This document shows, in pieces, positions 10,943 to 21,900 of a DNA stretch of 64,000 nucleotides. The stretch spans positions 186,001 to 250,000 of the forward strand of contig JAIQDT010001751.1 in assembly GCA_021521415.1 (NCBI GenBank), read 5' to 3'. Positions within the stretch are counted from its first letter, which is position 1; every line of letters begins with the position of its first letter. A program made the translations under genes and the position numbers. The notes under the pieces were generated by a model, which was given only the letters and a program-made list of their open reading frames with translations, ran no database searches and had not been told where the DNA came from. This stretch comes from Bidens hawaiensis (taxonomy: Eukaryota; Streptophyta; Magnoliopsida; Asterales; Asteraceae).

Positions 10943-11938
10943 TCACACTTGATAATGCTCCAGTTGAATATCTTTCCCACTCAAAGGCTCGTACTCGCCT
11001 AGATAACTTTCGAGATGATTCGACAAATCCCCTTTGTCGATGTTCTCATGATGATATGATTTGCAAACGAGATACAACACCGTATGAACTACTAGCCCGA
11101 ACAGAAAACCAAACAAAAGTAATATGGAACACAACGCACCAAGACCGACCCTCTTCCATACATCCAACGAGCTTGCTTGCACCACAAGCAAGTCAAATAT
11201 GAACTTTATGACAAAGAATGACAAGCTCAACAAAATGGAAACCGAAAAAGCGACTATTTGGTTTCCCTTGATTAGATTCTTGCTCTTTGTCATAGCTTGA
11301 AACCCGTATGAACTCTCAAGAACTGAGACCACACTTGCCAGTTGCCAACAAACGGTCATGTACACCGAGCCAATGGTGTATATAATCAAGAGAATGTAAA
11401 CAAGGATGGTCCCAAATGGATATGGAACCAAAAATATAGAAATGAACATGATCAACATGGCTAGGAAGTTGTAAACAAAAAAGGCTACAAATATGCACAA
11501 TAAGGTCACAATGAGTTTTTTCCAAACTCTTGGGACGACGCTCATGACTTTCTTAAAAGTCAACTCGCGTCCAGTGTAGACAAATGCAATCGTGTAGACG
11601 ACTGCAGCTGTTGATAGGAGAGATAAGATGAGAAAGACTGCGATATATGCAACCTCGAAGAGTATAAAGGTGATCCATTCATATGAGAGTGTGTCAGAGA
11701 TATTGCTGTACCTTTTTGTACCGGGGCGTGTGTATTGCTTTTGGTGTTCGGTATGTTCGATATCTTGGAATAACGAATTCGAGATCTCGAGATGTGCTAG
11801 GAAGATGATGGTTAAAGGAAGGATGAGGGTTAGGGTTATTTGAGTAAAGATTTGTCTCCATGATATGATGATTTTGTAGCTTTCTTTGAAGATACCAAAG
11901 AAGTCTAAAAATTGCATCTCTTCTTGTTCTCTATCCAT
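10943..11938 (-). CDS. Plant multi-pass membrane protein, 331 aa, function unknown
   Basis: A single-exon gene from ATG at 11938 to TGA at 10943. It encodes 331 residues beginning MDREQEEMQFLDFFGIFKES and ending in a charged tail (DLSNHLESYLGEYEPL and onward). About six long hydrophobic segments are visible: near residues 28-55, 98-130, 145-175, 180-205, 235-265 and 275-305. The segments in between carry conserved LTFKKVMSVVPRVW and WQLASVVSVLES motifs. From memory it belongs to an uncharacterised plant family (Arabidopsis AT4G19950/AT5G44860-like, sometimes named polyadenylate-binding-protein-binding protein), with no established reaction. A damaged tandem paralogue lies 1.7 kb downstream in the same orientation, so this copy is probably the working one. 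Confidence 0.82.
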   Translation of the reverse strand: MDREQEEMQFLDFFGIFKESYKIIISWRQIFTQITLTLILPLTIIFLAHLEISNSLFQDIEHTEHQKQYTRPGTKRYSNISDTLSYEWITFILFEVAYIAVFLILSLLSTAAVVYTIAFVYTGRELTFKKVMSVVPRVWKKLIVTLLCIFVAFFVYNFLAMLIMFISIFLVPYPFGTILVYILLIIYTIGSVYMTVCWQLASVVSVLESSYGFQAMTKSKNLIKGNQIVAFSVSILLSLSFFVIKFIFDLLVVQASSLDVWKRVGLGALCSILLLFGFLFGLVVHTVLYLVCKSYHHENIDKGDLSNHLESYLGEYEPLSGKDIQLEHYQV

Positions 11939-13137
11939 TGTACAAAGATGAATGAGATTGGTGAGTGCAAATGATCCAAGTTGTGTTTAATAATGTAACC
12001 AAGAGGTTGACTCTTGTCTTTGACATTCAATACCAATTACACCCTCTTGATTTAATCACAATTACAACATGTGCCACTTGCCCCTTGATCTTTTCTCAAA
12101 ACAATAATTCTATGTTGTTACGTTTCTGAAAAGAGTTTAGTGGGTCATACACGGTAGCTCATTGACGTCGGAGAACAATAACTTTGTTTTCAGTAGGATC
12201 GATTTTGCCATTCAAAAGGGGTGCAGCGCAGCTTGTTGTCCGCTTACTTGTTTCTATATTGTAATTGAATCCTTTTTATTATAAATGTGAATTAAAAAAA
12301 ATAATCAAGAAACATTTCTATTTTAACCTCTTTACAAAGACACATATTTATCTATATTTATATTATATAATCAATAAAAAATTATAATGTTAACTTGTAA
12401 TTAAGTATTCTCTTCATATCTTTTCTCATCTATCTTTTTCCCGCATCTCTATCTTATTAAATACGCTCATCTCTTTTTTATTAAAAATAATTGGAAAAAA
12501 AAAACTAACTATATCAATATCACACATTTATTTTAAATTAACCTTTATTTTAAATATACTTTGAAATTTAATTGTATAACTTTTGTTTTCAACATGGAAC
12601 TCAAAACCTGATTATATATTAATTTTTACATAATTTTTCATTTTTTACAACTCATTAATATATGCTATATATTTTTTCACTTAAAAGTTTAATAACTTTA
12701 CATACATTGGCATTTTCTACTTTTACACGGGTTCTAAGCTAGTTAAAGATAGGTAAATATATATACTACAAAAGTGTATGAATCCTGACTACGACAAGTT
12801 GTTTGTTTAAATAATATGTAAATTGTCTAATTGGATGGCGTAGTAATTTATTTAACTCTAACAATGTTATAATAATATTACGTTTACGCGGGGTTGACAG
12901 GGTCCAACCATGCATAACGAAGCTTATAATTAGTTAACTAAAGTCTTCATTTCACCATTGGTTGACAATTAAATATTAAATACCATAATTAATTCTAAGC
13001 CCATTTTTTAAAATATATAAACCCACCATTATTAACCCATTAGTCCATTACTAAACCATTTGATACTTTCATCCACTTGTTTTATTATTTTCAAGTAATA
13101 ATCATAATTCTTATCAAGGAATAATACGTAACAGAAT
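11939..13137. other. Promoter flank and AT-rich intergenic DNA
   Basis: The first 150 bases share words with the flank of the paralogue at 9227-9485. Beyond about 12100 the sequence is AT-rich with no gene or transposon end that I can support. Confidence 0.5.
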
Positions 13138-13670
13138 TAGGCATGTAACTAAACCGAACGTTGGGTGAATTGTTTGGCGAGAAGTTCGTTTATTTAATAA
13201 ACGAACGAACATGAGCAAAAATTTGTGTTCGTTTAATTAAACTCACGAACATGAACACATGTTTCGTTCATTCATTTATGTTTGTGAACGTTCGTTTATT
13301 TATGTTCAATTATGTTCTTTTATTTATATTGTTTACACATTAATAGCAAATAATTAAACATTAACCGGAAGAATTATCTACTTAATGGTTTTATATTTGT
13401 TCATTTGTGTTCATATATGTTCGTTCATGTTTGTTTGAGTTCATTTACATTTGTTCATTTATGTTCATTGATGTTTGTTTATCTTTGTTCAATTATGTTC
13501 ATTTATGTTCGTGAATTGTTCGTTTAGATTTTAAACAAACGAACACGAACCTGTTCATTTTTTTAATAAACGAACACGAATACAAAATACGCATTCGCGT
13601 TCGTTTAAAGTTAAATGAACGAACACGAACATGCCTTTGTTCATGTTCGTCCGGTTCATTTACAGACCTA
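13138..13670. mobile_element. hAT-like MITE, GTTCGTTTA-rich family, copy 1
   Basis: Starts TAGGCATGTAAC.AAACCGAACG and ends CCGGTTCATTTACAGACCTA, forming inverted ends. The interior consists of many GTTCATTTATGTTCG-like units and their complements. The 8-bp flanks (AACAGAAT and CAAAAACT) agree at only half the positions, so this copy is old. Relatives lie at 14970-15180, 19490-19870 and 20938-21440. Confidence 0.65.
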
Positions 13671-13964
13671 CAAAAACTACTACTGATACATATAGGCATT
13701 AAAGTGTGGTTCTCGTAGATCCTGCGCAGACAAACCTTTTGAACTGTACGAGATGTTTCGTCTACTGCACTTTCGATATTGTAATGCACCAACAAAACTT
13801 TAATATAACAACGGGTCCTCAACGGTGCGACCCGTAAGACCAACTTAAAAAACATGATCTACAGATCATGTTTTTTTTTTAACTTCCAAATCCAAAATTC
13901 ATACATAGTATTTCAAATGATCTGCAACACGCAATATTGCTACATCGACTATGTCTAATCGCGT

Positions 13965-16907
13965 CTATACAACCCTGAAGGAATCCGCTATTTTCTTCAA
14001 CTCATGATTTTGCCTCTTCCACTGCAAACCTACAAAAAAAAAATGCTACATTTCAAAATTCATAGCTTCTTTAAATAAGTATTAAGACACTTAATAACGT
14101 GTTCATTACCGTTAGCAAGTACACTAAATAAATAAAGCCGGTTTCCAGCAGCCGTTGCAGTGATCAAACAATGTGGTGGCTCTAACTCAAACTGATAATA
14201 CTTTCTACCAGAGTATTCTTTAACTTGGCTATTGACCACTTTACCCTCCACATTTTCTCCGATCACCTCTGGCCCGAACGCGTTAATCACTTTTTCTGGA
14301 GGCCCAATTTTTTCTATTCGAGCATCGTCTTCTAAATCTATTTATAACAAAATGCATAATGGAATATATATTGAATAATAATAATAATAATGACACGTTG
14401 GTTTGTTAAATGATAATAAACTTACAGTCTGCAAATCTTAAAATGGGTGCAACGATGACAAAAAGTCGGCCTTCGCTTGAGTTACTAAACCTTAGATCAA
14501 TCTCTGTTCCTCCAAGATCAGCTATTGACACTGGTGTCTGAAAGACATTGCAAAAGCATAAACTATAGGTGGAATAATGTTGGTCAAAATATATTGTTTT
14601 TTGAATTATACAAATATATAATGTAATGCATAAAATGCATAATCAACTCAAGTATGTATAAAACATGGTACAAAACATGTAAATTTGTAGAAATGACAAA
14701 AATGACCCTCAGTCTGCAAATAGATAATGTATTACATGGATCAAAAGTTAACACATATAAAACTGCATATTTGGATAAACCATAGGGATGAAAACCGCAG
14801 TTTACTCAAGAATAACACTAGATGGATTGTCAAAACATTTAAGAGTATATGAAGGGTATTTTTGTCATTTCACAACTCTTCAAATGAACAAACTCTTTAA
14901 ATTTATGACCATTTTCTATCATTGTTGGAATGAGCAAAGTAAACAAATACTTGTAGGACTTGTAAGCCTGTAAACGAACCAAATGTTCAGGGAACAGTTC
15001 GTTAATCGTTTGGCGGGAAGTTCACTTATGTAATAAAAGAACGGGCATGAACAAAATTTGTTCATTTAGTTAAACAAATGAACATAAACACATCTATGAT
15101 CTATGGCAGTTCGTTTACATACTTGAACTGTTTGTTTATACTCTTAATGAACATATATAAACAAACACGAAATTTTAATAAAGTTTTGGGATTAATATTA
15201 CCTCTTCCCATCCATCGGGTACCAAAAAGACATATGGGATAATAGGACTCCACCCGACTCCATGTCCACCTGATTTCTCGTCCGGTCTCCTATAAGTCCT
15301 CCAGCCTGTCTGATTAAGGTTTTAAGTTTTTAAACTCGTGAAAATGACGAATAATTAACGTATAAAAATCATGTTATTATGTTTGCTTAAGGGGTGCTAA
15401 GGATTGTTTGTTCAAACAAATTATCTGCTTAGACCATGTGTAGTCGAATAACGCCCCTAACACATCAACACGCAGGGGCGTTAAATAACAAACAAACCAC
15501 CCAACTCACAGTTTATATAAAAAAAAGAAATGATTAAAAATAAGGAATATTGATTTCAAATAATCCCAACTATGTTATATTACCAAATAACAGTCACAAC
15601 TTCACACTTGGCTGGTGGCAGTCCTAACTAAAGGTGTATTTTTTCCAACGATCCGCGACTAATGGATAGTTAATTCCGTTAGTTTGTTGCTTACGTGGCA
15701 TGCCTAGCGGGCCGTTGGAAAAAATAAACCTTTAGTTGGGACTGTTATTTGCCAACATGGCATGGTTGGGATAGTTTTAAACCTATTTTCTTAAAAAGAA
15801 GCAAACAATTATTGCCACGTAAAGCTTCCACATAGATTTTTATAGACAACTAGGCGTGTCACGTATGCATCAGACTAACTGATGTTTAACTCCATTAGCC
15901 GCAGACCACTGGTAAAAAATACGCCTTTAGTTGGGACTGTTATTTACTAACAGGGCATGGTTGGGATTATTTAAAACTAATTTTCTTAAAAAGAGACAAA
16001 TGATTATTGCCATGTAATACCGCCACATAGATGTTTATCGACCACTACGCGTGCCACGTAAGCATCAGACTAACTGATGGTTAACTCCATTAGCCGCGGA
16101 CCGCTGGTAAAAAATACACCTTTAATTGGGACCGCCACCAGCCAAGAGTGAAGTTGAGGCTGCTATTTTGTCAATATGACATAGTTGTGATTATTTAAAA
16201 TGAGTTTTCTAAAAATAACTGTGTTTTCAGTTAAACCATAAGTCATTTTTGACGAGAAAGTTCGTAAGAGCCTATCCTACCCGGCAGTCACTTTTTAGTT
16301 TACCACTGCACATGGTCTAATCACATGCTTTTTTAACCGGAGAAACATTTTTTGCATTAATTTCTATCCAATTATCATGTTTGGGATTGCGTTTGAAAAC
16401 AACTTCCTGGCTTATTGGTTTTTTCAAAAAACAATAAGTTAAAAAAGCGTTTGGCAATAATAAAAATCTTTCTTATTTCAACCTTTTAAAATGGTTAAAA
16501 AGCTGCTTTCTAAAATCCACAAATCCTGGCTTTTTAAATAAGTCAATAAGCTGTTTTGAAACTCAGTCCCTAAGTTGTTTAACTTACTCTACATAATCCT
16601 ACAGTCATAATTTGGTAACTTAACATCCAAACATAACAGAAAGGAACCAACCTTGTTCATTAGGTTCCGATAAGCCCGGAATTCGACCCGCTAAAAGCCC
16701 TTGTTTCACAACAGCAAATCCATCTTTTGGAAACCCAAACATTGCTGAAGAAGCCAATGACACACCAGAAACAAGTGCAGTTCTTCTTCCTAAAACATTA
16801 ACATGTTCTTCTAAGTTTGCATCAATCTTTGTTACATTAATAACATGTAGCTTTTGCTTGTTGGGTTTTAATAAAAACCCAAAATTTGCATATAATATTG
16901 TTCCCAT
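13965..16907 (-). CDS. PPD4: PsbP domain-containing thylakoid lumen protein (PPD4-like), 254 aa
   Basis: Five exons on the minus strand: 16652-16907, 15202-15305, 14426-14537, 14110-14337 and 13965-14029. All have GT-AG introns and the phases add up to 255 codons. I chose ATG 16907 (MGTILYANFG) because it follows an in-frame open stretch and yields a transit-peptide-like N-terminus. A lumen-targeting twin-Arg motif follows, with RRTALVSGVSLASSAMFG. The mature part contains GWSPIIPYVFLVPDGW, the family phrase INAFGPEVIGENVEGKV and FELEPPHCLITATAAGNRLY, and ends NGLQWKRQNHELKKIADSF. From memory this is the Arabidopsis PPD4 family (AT1G77090, about 260 aa), a PsbP relative in the thylakoid lumen whose exact role is unsettled. 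Intron 1 (1.3 kb) is enlarged by two MITEs. Confidence 0.9.
14690..15190. repeat. MITE fragments inside PPD4 intron 2
   Basis: Intron 2 holds a piece ending ACCGCAGTTTACTC (to about 14808), related to the long-TIR element at 17192-17638. It also holds a truncated GTTCGTTTA-family copy from about 14970 (GCCTGTAAACGAACC) to 15180. Confidence 0.55.
15554..16205. mobile_element. Long-TIR (foldback-type) MITE in PPD4 intron 1
   Basis: About 95 bases at the left end (with CAAATAATCCCAACTATG and CACTTGGCTGGTGGC) reappear inverted at the right end at roughly 80-85% identity. Inner modules such as ACTAACTGATG.TTAACTCCATTAGCCGC are repeated at about 15880 and 16065. The structure resembles MULE-type foldback elements. 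No coding capacity. Confidence 0.62.
16372..16580. mobile_element. Decayed Tourist-like MITE in PPD4 intron 1
   Basis: ATGTTTGGGATTGCGTTTGAAAA on the left and a weak inverted match near AACTCAGTCCC on the right resemble the intact element at 25151-25370. Shared inner phrases include CTTATTGGTTTTTTCAAAAAA and GCGTTTGGCAAT. Confidence 0.5.
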
Positions 16908-17191
16908 TTGGTTTGTTGGATCTTTAATGGCTGATGATTGAGTGGAATGAAATCTTGTAATGAGGGTGTGTTTTATGCATATTAAAATACAATTTTCTTT
17001 TTTTTTTTTGTAATATTGCATGGTTGAAATTCAGTTATCTGAAAATGAGAATGGTCTGGCTTGGAATTGGCCAAGTGTTTGATTGTGGTTGGATGTCAGA
17101 TTATTAAGAAAGAACTGGAGTCTTGTACTGTTGTTTAGGTGTTTTACTCTCAATCATAAAGAAATAAGTAGAAAATAATAATAATAATAAA

Positions 17192-17638
17192 AGTAAACTG
17201 CGGTTTTCATCCTTGTGGTGTGTTCGAATATGTGGTTTTAGTCAAATAATTTTAAATCTGCGATTTTCGTTCATATGGTTTCATTTCACTTACAATTAAG
17301 CCCGACCCCACTAACCCTGTTAAGTCTGGTCGTTAAACCCATAAACGTGCCCCTCACATGAGGGGCAGTTTTGTCCTTTTTCTCCCCAAATAAACCCTAG
17401 CCCTAATTCGCAAGCCCCTTCGCATGAGAGGCTGAGGTGCATTTAGGGAAAAAATGACAAAATTGCCCTTCATGTGAGTGGCACATTGATGGGTTAACGG
17501 TCAGACTTAACGGAGTTAGCAGGGTCGGGTTTAATTGCAAGTGAAATGAAACCATAGGGACGTAAATCACAGATTTAAAACTATTTGACTAAAATCGCAG
17601 ATTTAGACAAACCATAGGGAGAAAAACTGCAGTTTACT
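17192..17638. mobile_element. Long-TIR MITE, AGTAAACTGC family
   Basis: Left end AGTAAACTGCGGTTTTCA and right end (reverse complement) AGTAAACTGCAGTTTTTC continue as inverted repeats for over 130 bases, including AATCTGCGATTTT and TTTCATTTCACTT. The hairpin-forming 447-bp unit has no coding capacity and sits in an AATAAT microsatellite, so the target duplication is ambiguous. It resembles MULE-derived MITEs. Confidence 0.66.
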
Positions 17639-17733
17639 CTAATAATAATTATAAAACATTAATTTTTAAAGCATATAAAAGTAAAATTTATAATATATTT
17701 GAGTCATTAAAAGTCATAAAATTAAAACTTTAC

Positions 17734-17775
<42 letters not shown>

Positions 17776-18980
17776 ACCAAATCTGTTCTCTCTCACATAT
17801 TTACATATTTTACTGTTCATGAATCTATTTGTCTTTTTGTCTACAGTACAATTTCTTTCTGTAGCGTAATCTTGACACGTATCAGTGCGTGTCCTGCACT
17901 CCTGCTATGATCAACAAATTGGAGAACGTGAAGCCTTTCTTTATCGACCGTCTGTCCTAACAAGTTAAGTGGATTCCAATTCCTGTAACCCTAAGAACTA
18001 AGGACAAAAACTCTTAGGAGTTTACTTGTAATTAGTTTGATAAAACTCGCTCAAAATTCAACTCGAGCTGATCTAACTTAAGCTGGTAGCTCGTATAAAC
18101 TTTAAACGAAAGTAGCTCAAGCTAGCCATCTCGTATACTGATTTTTCTTGTATATTTATAACTTGGTAGTCTGCATTTGAGTTTTTGTAGCATAACAGTA
18201 TTGTTAAGTGTGAGCTTAACTTTCAACTCAATTTAAAGATTACAAGTCGAGCTTGAGCTGAGCTCAGCTCCTTTAAACCACCGTAATCCAATCATAAAAA
18301 ACCCGAACTCGGAACCAGACCAAAAAAAACCCGAAACCGGGTTTTTTATACCCAGGTTTTTACTACCCAAACCCGTGCCCGACCCTGTCTGTGCGGTACG
18401 AATAGGGTACGCATTTCAGTACCGTACCCAGAAATAGAACCAATTTGTACCCGGTAATACCCGAAAACTGAAACATGCTCCATATCTAGAACCGGGTTTT
18501 TCAAATACCAGATATAAACCTAAAAAATAGCAGAAAAGTACGCCAAAAAAGTGCAGCTCCTTAAAAAACTCAATCTACATACGAAAAAAACCCGGGAAAA
18601 CCCCAAAAATAGGGGTTTTTTTTCAATACTTTGAAATATGGTATTCAAATACCTGGTATTTAAAATACCAAGTTCTATACCCGACCCGAACTCAGTGCAT
18701 AGGGTATGATTCTTAGAGACAATACCCGGACTCGAACCCAACCCGGGTATGGCCAATACTCGATTTTTCACCCCCCGGTCATACCCGGAACTGGGTATTA
18801 GAAAAATCCGATTTTTGCACCTCTACTCGTTACTATTAAGATACCGAAAACCAATAAAATGGACACTATTCACAAAATCTCTAAATCAAATTAAATAGTG
18901 ACAAAAATATTACAACTTTTGTATTCTATATAACTCATATCAATTAACAGAGCATCAACAACTAGAAAGTGAAGCACAAG
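17639..18980. other. Intergenic, with a (TA)n tract and an ACCCGG-rich dispersed repeat
   Basis: A TA tract lies at about 17737-17769. From about 18290 to 18830 the sequence is packed with ACCCG, CGGGTTTTT and TACCCGG words, with AACCCGAAACC-like and complementary strings at both ends. This suggests another non-coding dispersed family. No gene recognised. Confidence 0.45.
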
Positions 18981-21900
18981 TCAAGGCAAAATCATGGGTG
19001 GTTTCCATTTATTGAAATCAACCAAATCTCTATTAACAATAGATCCATTATGCAACCAAAACGTTTCAGGCGAGTGATGAAACCGCCTTGTTTTCCTTTG
19101 TAATTCCCATAATATCGCGCTAAACGCGGAACATGGTTCTGAATCAGGACGGTAGACCCATAAACATCTTACACGTCTACCACGGGCTATCATTTCCTCT
19201 ACGTGTTTATCTGTACATAATATAATTGAAATAAAATGTAATATACTTTTTATTTTTTTTATTATTATTATAACTTATATTGAATGAAGACAAACCTGGT
19301 ATGGACTCCAAATACTCCAAAAGTTGAGTATCGATTCTTGAAGATGGCCATTTAATTGATATTTGAGAATAATCTACAACGTTTTGAAACGGTAACTCTG
19401 CGTGATCTGATAAAAGCACCGGTACACACTCCTGTTTTGTATTAATAAACCAAATTAGCCAACACACGATGAACATGACCAAACTTTTTGTTCATTAGTT
19501 AAAATGAACGAACTTGAACACATGTTTTGTCTCATTTGTTCATTTATGTTGGTGAACATTCGTTTACGTTCATTTATATTGGTATTTAAATGTTTTACGC
19601 CTGTTACAATTTATTCTAGTTTTAATAACCTTTTAGGTCCAGCATATTGTTGTATACATTTACTTTCATTCATCTACGCTCAGTTTTATGTTTGTTCGTC
19701 TACGTTTGTGAACCGCTTGTTTATAATGTTAACGAACGAACATAAACGAACACTTTCATTTTCATAACTAACGAACACGAACAAGAAAAACCTGTTTGTT
19801 TAAATGTTCGTGTTCAATCATTTTCGTTCCCTAAAAATTGAATTCGTGTTCATTCAGTTCGTTTACAAGTCATCATCATCATCATCATCGTACTCAGTAT
19901 ATCCCACCAATAGCAATGCTATGGTAGGGTCTGAGGAGGGTAAGATGTAGACAGCCTTACCTCTATCCCATAGGGATAGAGAGGCTGCTTCCGGTGAGAC
20001 CCCCGGCTCGATAGTAGTTTTGCATCAAGCCTTGGACATAAGGCACATAGCACTCAATCATCGGGACACCGGCTGATTGGTGCATGTGCCCTTGTCTTTC
20101 GGCTATCAACGCCACCACATGATGCCTGATTAACTTTCCGCCACTTTTAACGTTATTTTCACGAGATTAGTAAAATAACGTCAATATTAGTGCAATTTTA
20201 CTTTTGCCCACCCGAGGGTTCACACATCTATACATTATATGCGCGCACCGCAAGCAGGGCGTCAGTTCGTTTACAAGAGAAAAACAGAAAATAATGAAGA
20301 ACTAAAATAATCTCCATTTAGCCTTATATTATGGATCGGTTCCTCTGGTTTCTAACTATTTAATGCTTCTGATTTGAGCCTCCCTCTATATATATGCATG
20401 TGTGTGTGTGTTATATGTGTATGTGTGTGTATACATATATAGAGAGAGAGAGATATATACCACAAAAAAGGACTCGTAAAAGCGAAGGGTCCATGATGAC
20501 TCTCCACGCGGAGCCAAACAGAATTTAGCATTGCGAAGGTGTAGAAAATAATCAGCTTTCCCCAATTTATCAGGCCCGCTAAACTTCAATTCTGGACATT
20601 CCAACTGTCGATAATATCAATATGCAAATTGTTTGCAGAAACATAAAACGTAAATAACATAAACACATAACAGAATCAAATTTTAAAAGCTATAATACCT
20701 TATGCGGGAATTGTTTAGCAAGGTTTATTAATTGAAGACGCCCAGCTTTGCCTTGCGCGCGGCCCAAATAATTGGCTAAATATTTCCTCTTAGATAATGG
20801 CAAAGGCTCTACAAGCTTCATTCCATTAGTTGTCATACCATCATCGACATTTCCAGGGATAATTATGTCTTTCCATGTATTAAAGGCACTCGTGTCACGT
20901 TTATCTGTTCGGTCACCCTGTAATTACAATGCATAATTAGGCCTGTAAACAAACCGAACGCTCGGTGACTGTTCGTGAACCGTTCGGCGGGAAGTTCGTT
21001 TATTTCATAAGCGAACAAACATGAACAAAAAATTTGCGTTAGTTTAATTAAACGAACAAACACGAACACATGTTCGTTCATTCATTTATGTTCTATTATG
21101 TTTGTTTATTTATGTTCATTCATGTCCACTTATTTACGTTCGTTTATGTTCGTTTACATATTAATAGAAAACAATTATATATTATCTTGAAGAGTCATCT
21201 AGTTAATGGTTTTATATTTGTTCATGCTTAGTTACATTTGATAATATATATAGTCATTTTTGTTTGTTTATCTTTATTCAGTTATGTTCATTTATGTTCG
21301 TGAACTGTTTGTTTAGAAGTTAAATAAACGAACACGAACACATTGTTCGATTAAGTGTTCGTGTTCGTGTTCGTTTAAAGCTAAATGAACAAACACAAGC
21401 ATGCCAATGTCCATGTTCGTTCGGTTCGTTTACATCTCTATGTATAATTGTATATGTAACAAGATGTAACTGAAATCATACACATGCAACTTATAAAAAG
21501 AATCTTGCCTCAGGAGTTAAAATTATTGATCGGTTTATATAAGTCGCCCATGATTTGAATAAGTGGGCCCCAGCACCACTGCCACGTAGGACAAGTAGTT
21601 AGTAACAATATATAATTTATAAAAAAGTATGATCACAATTAATATAAAGAAATGCAAAAGAAAATTAATAAGTATATTAAATAAGTAATCAATCACACCT
21701 TGGAAACACAAATATGTGGTCACGACCGCCTGATAATCTGAAATATGGCATTTGGCTTAATACCTGAAAGCAAATAGAAATGAACCCATTTTTTAAAATG
21801 ATGAAACTTATAAAGTACAATTTATCTTATTAAACTACAAATAAGAATAATTACGCTATATTATACCTTGACATAAGTCTGGTTTATCTCTTTATCATTA

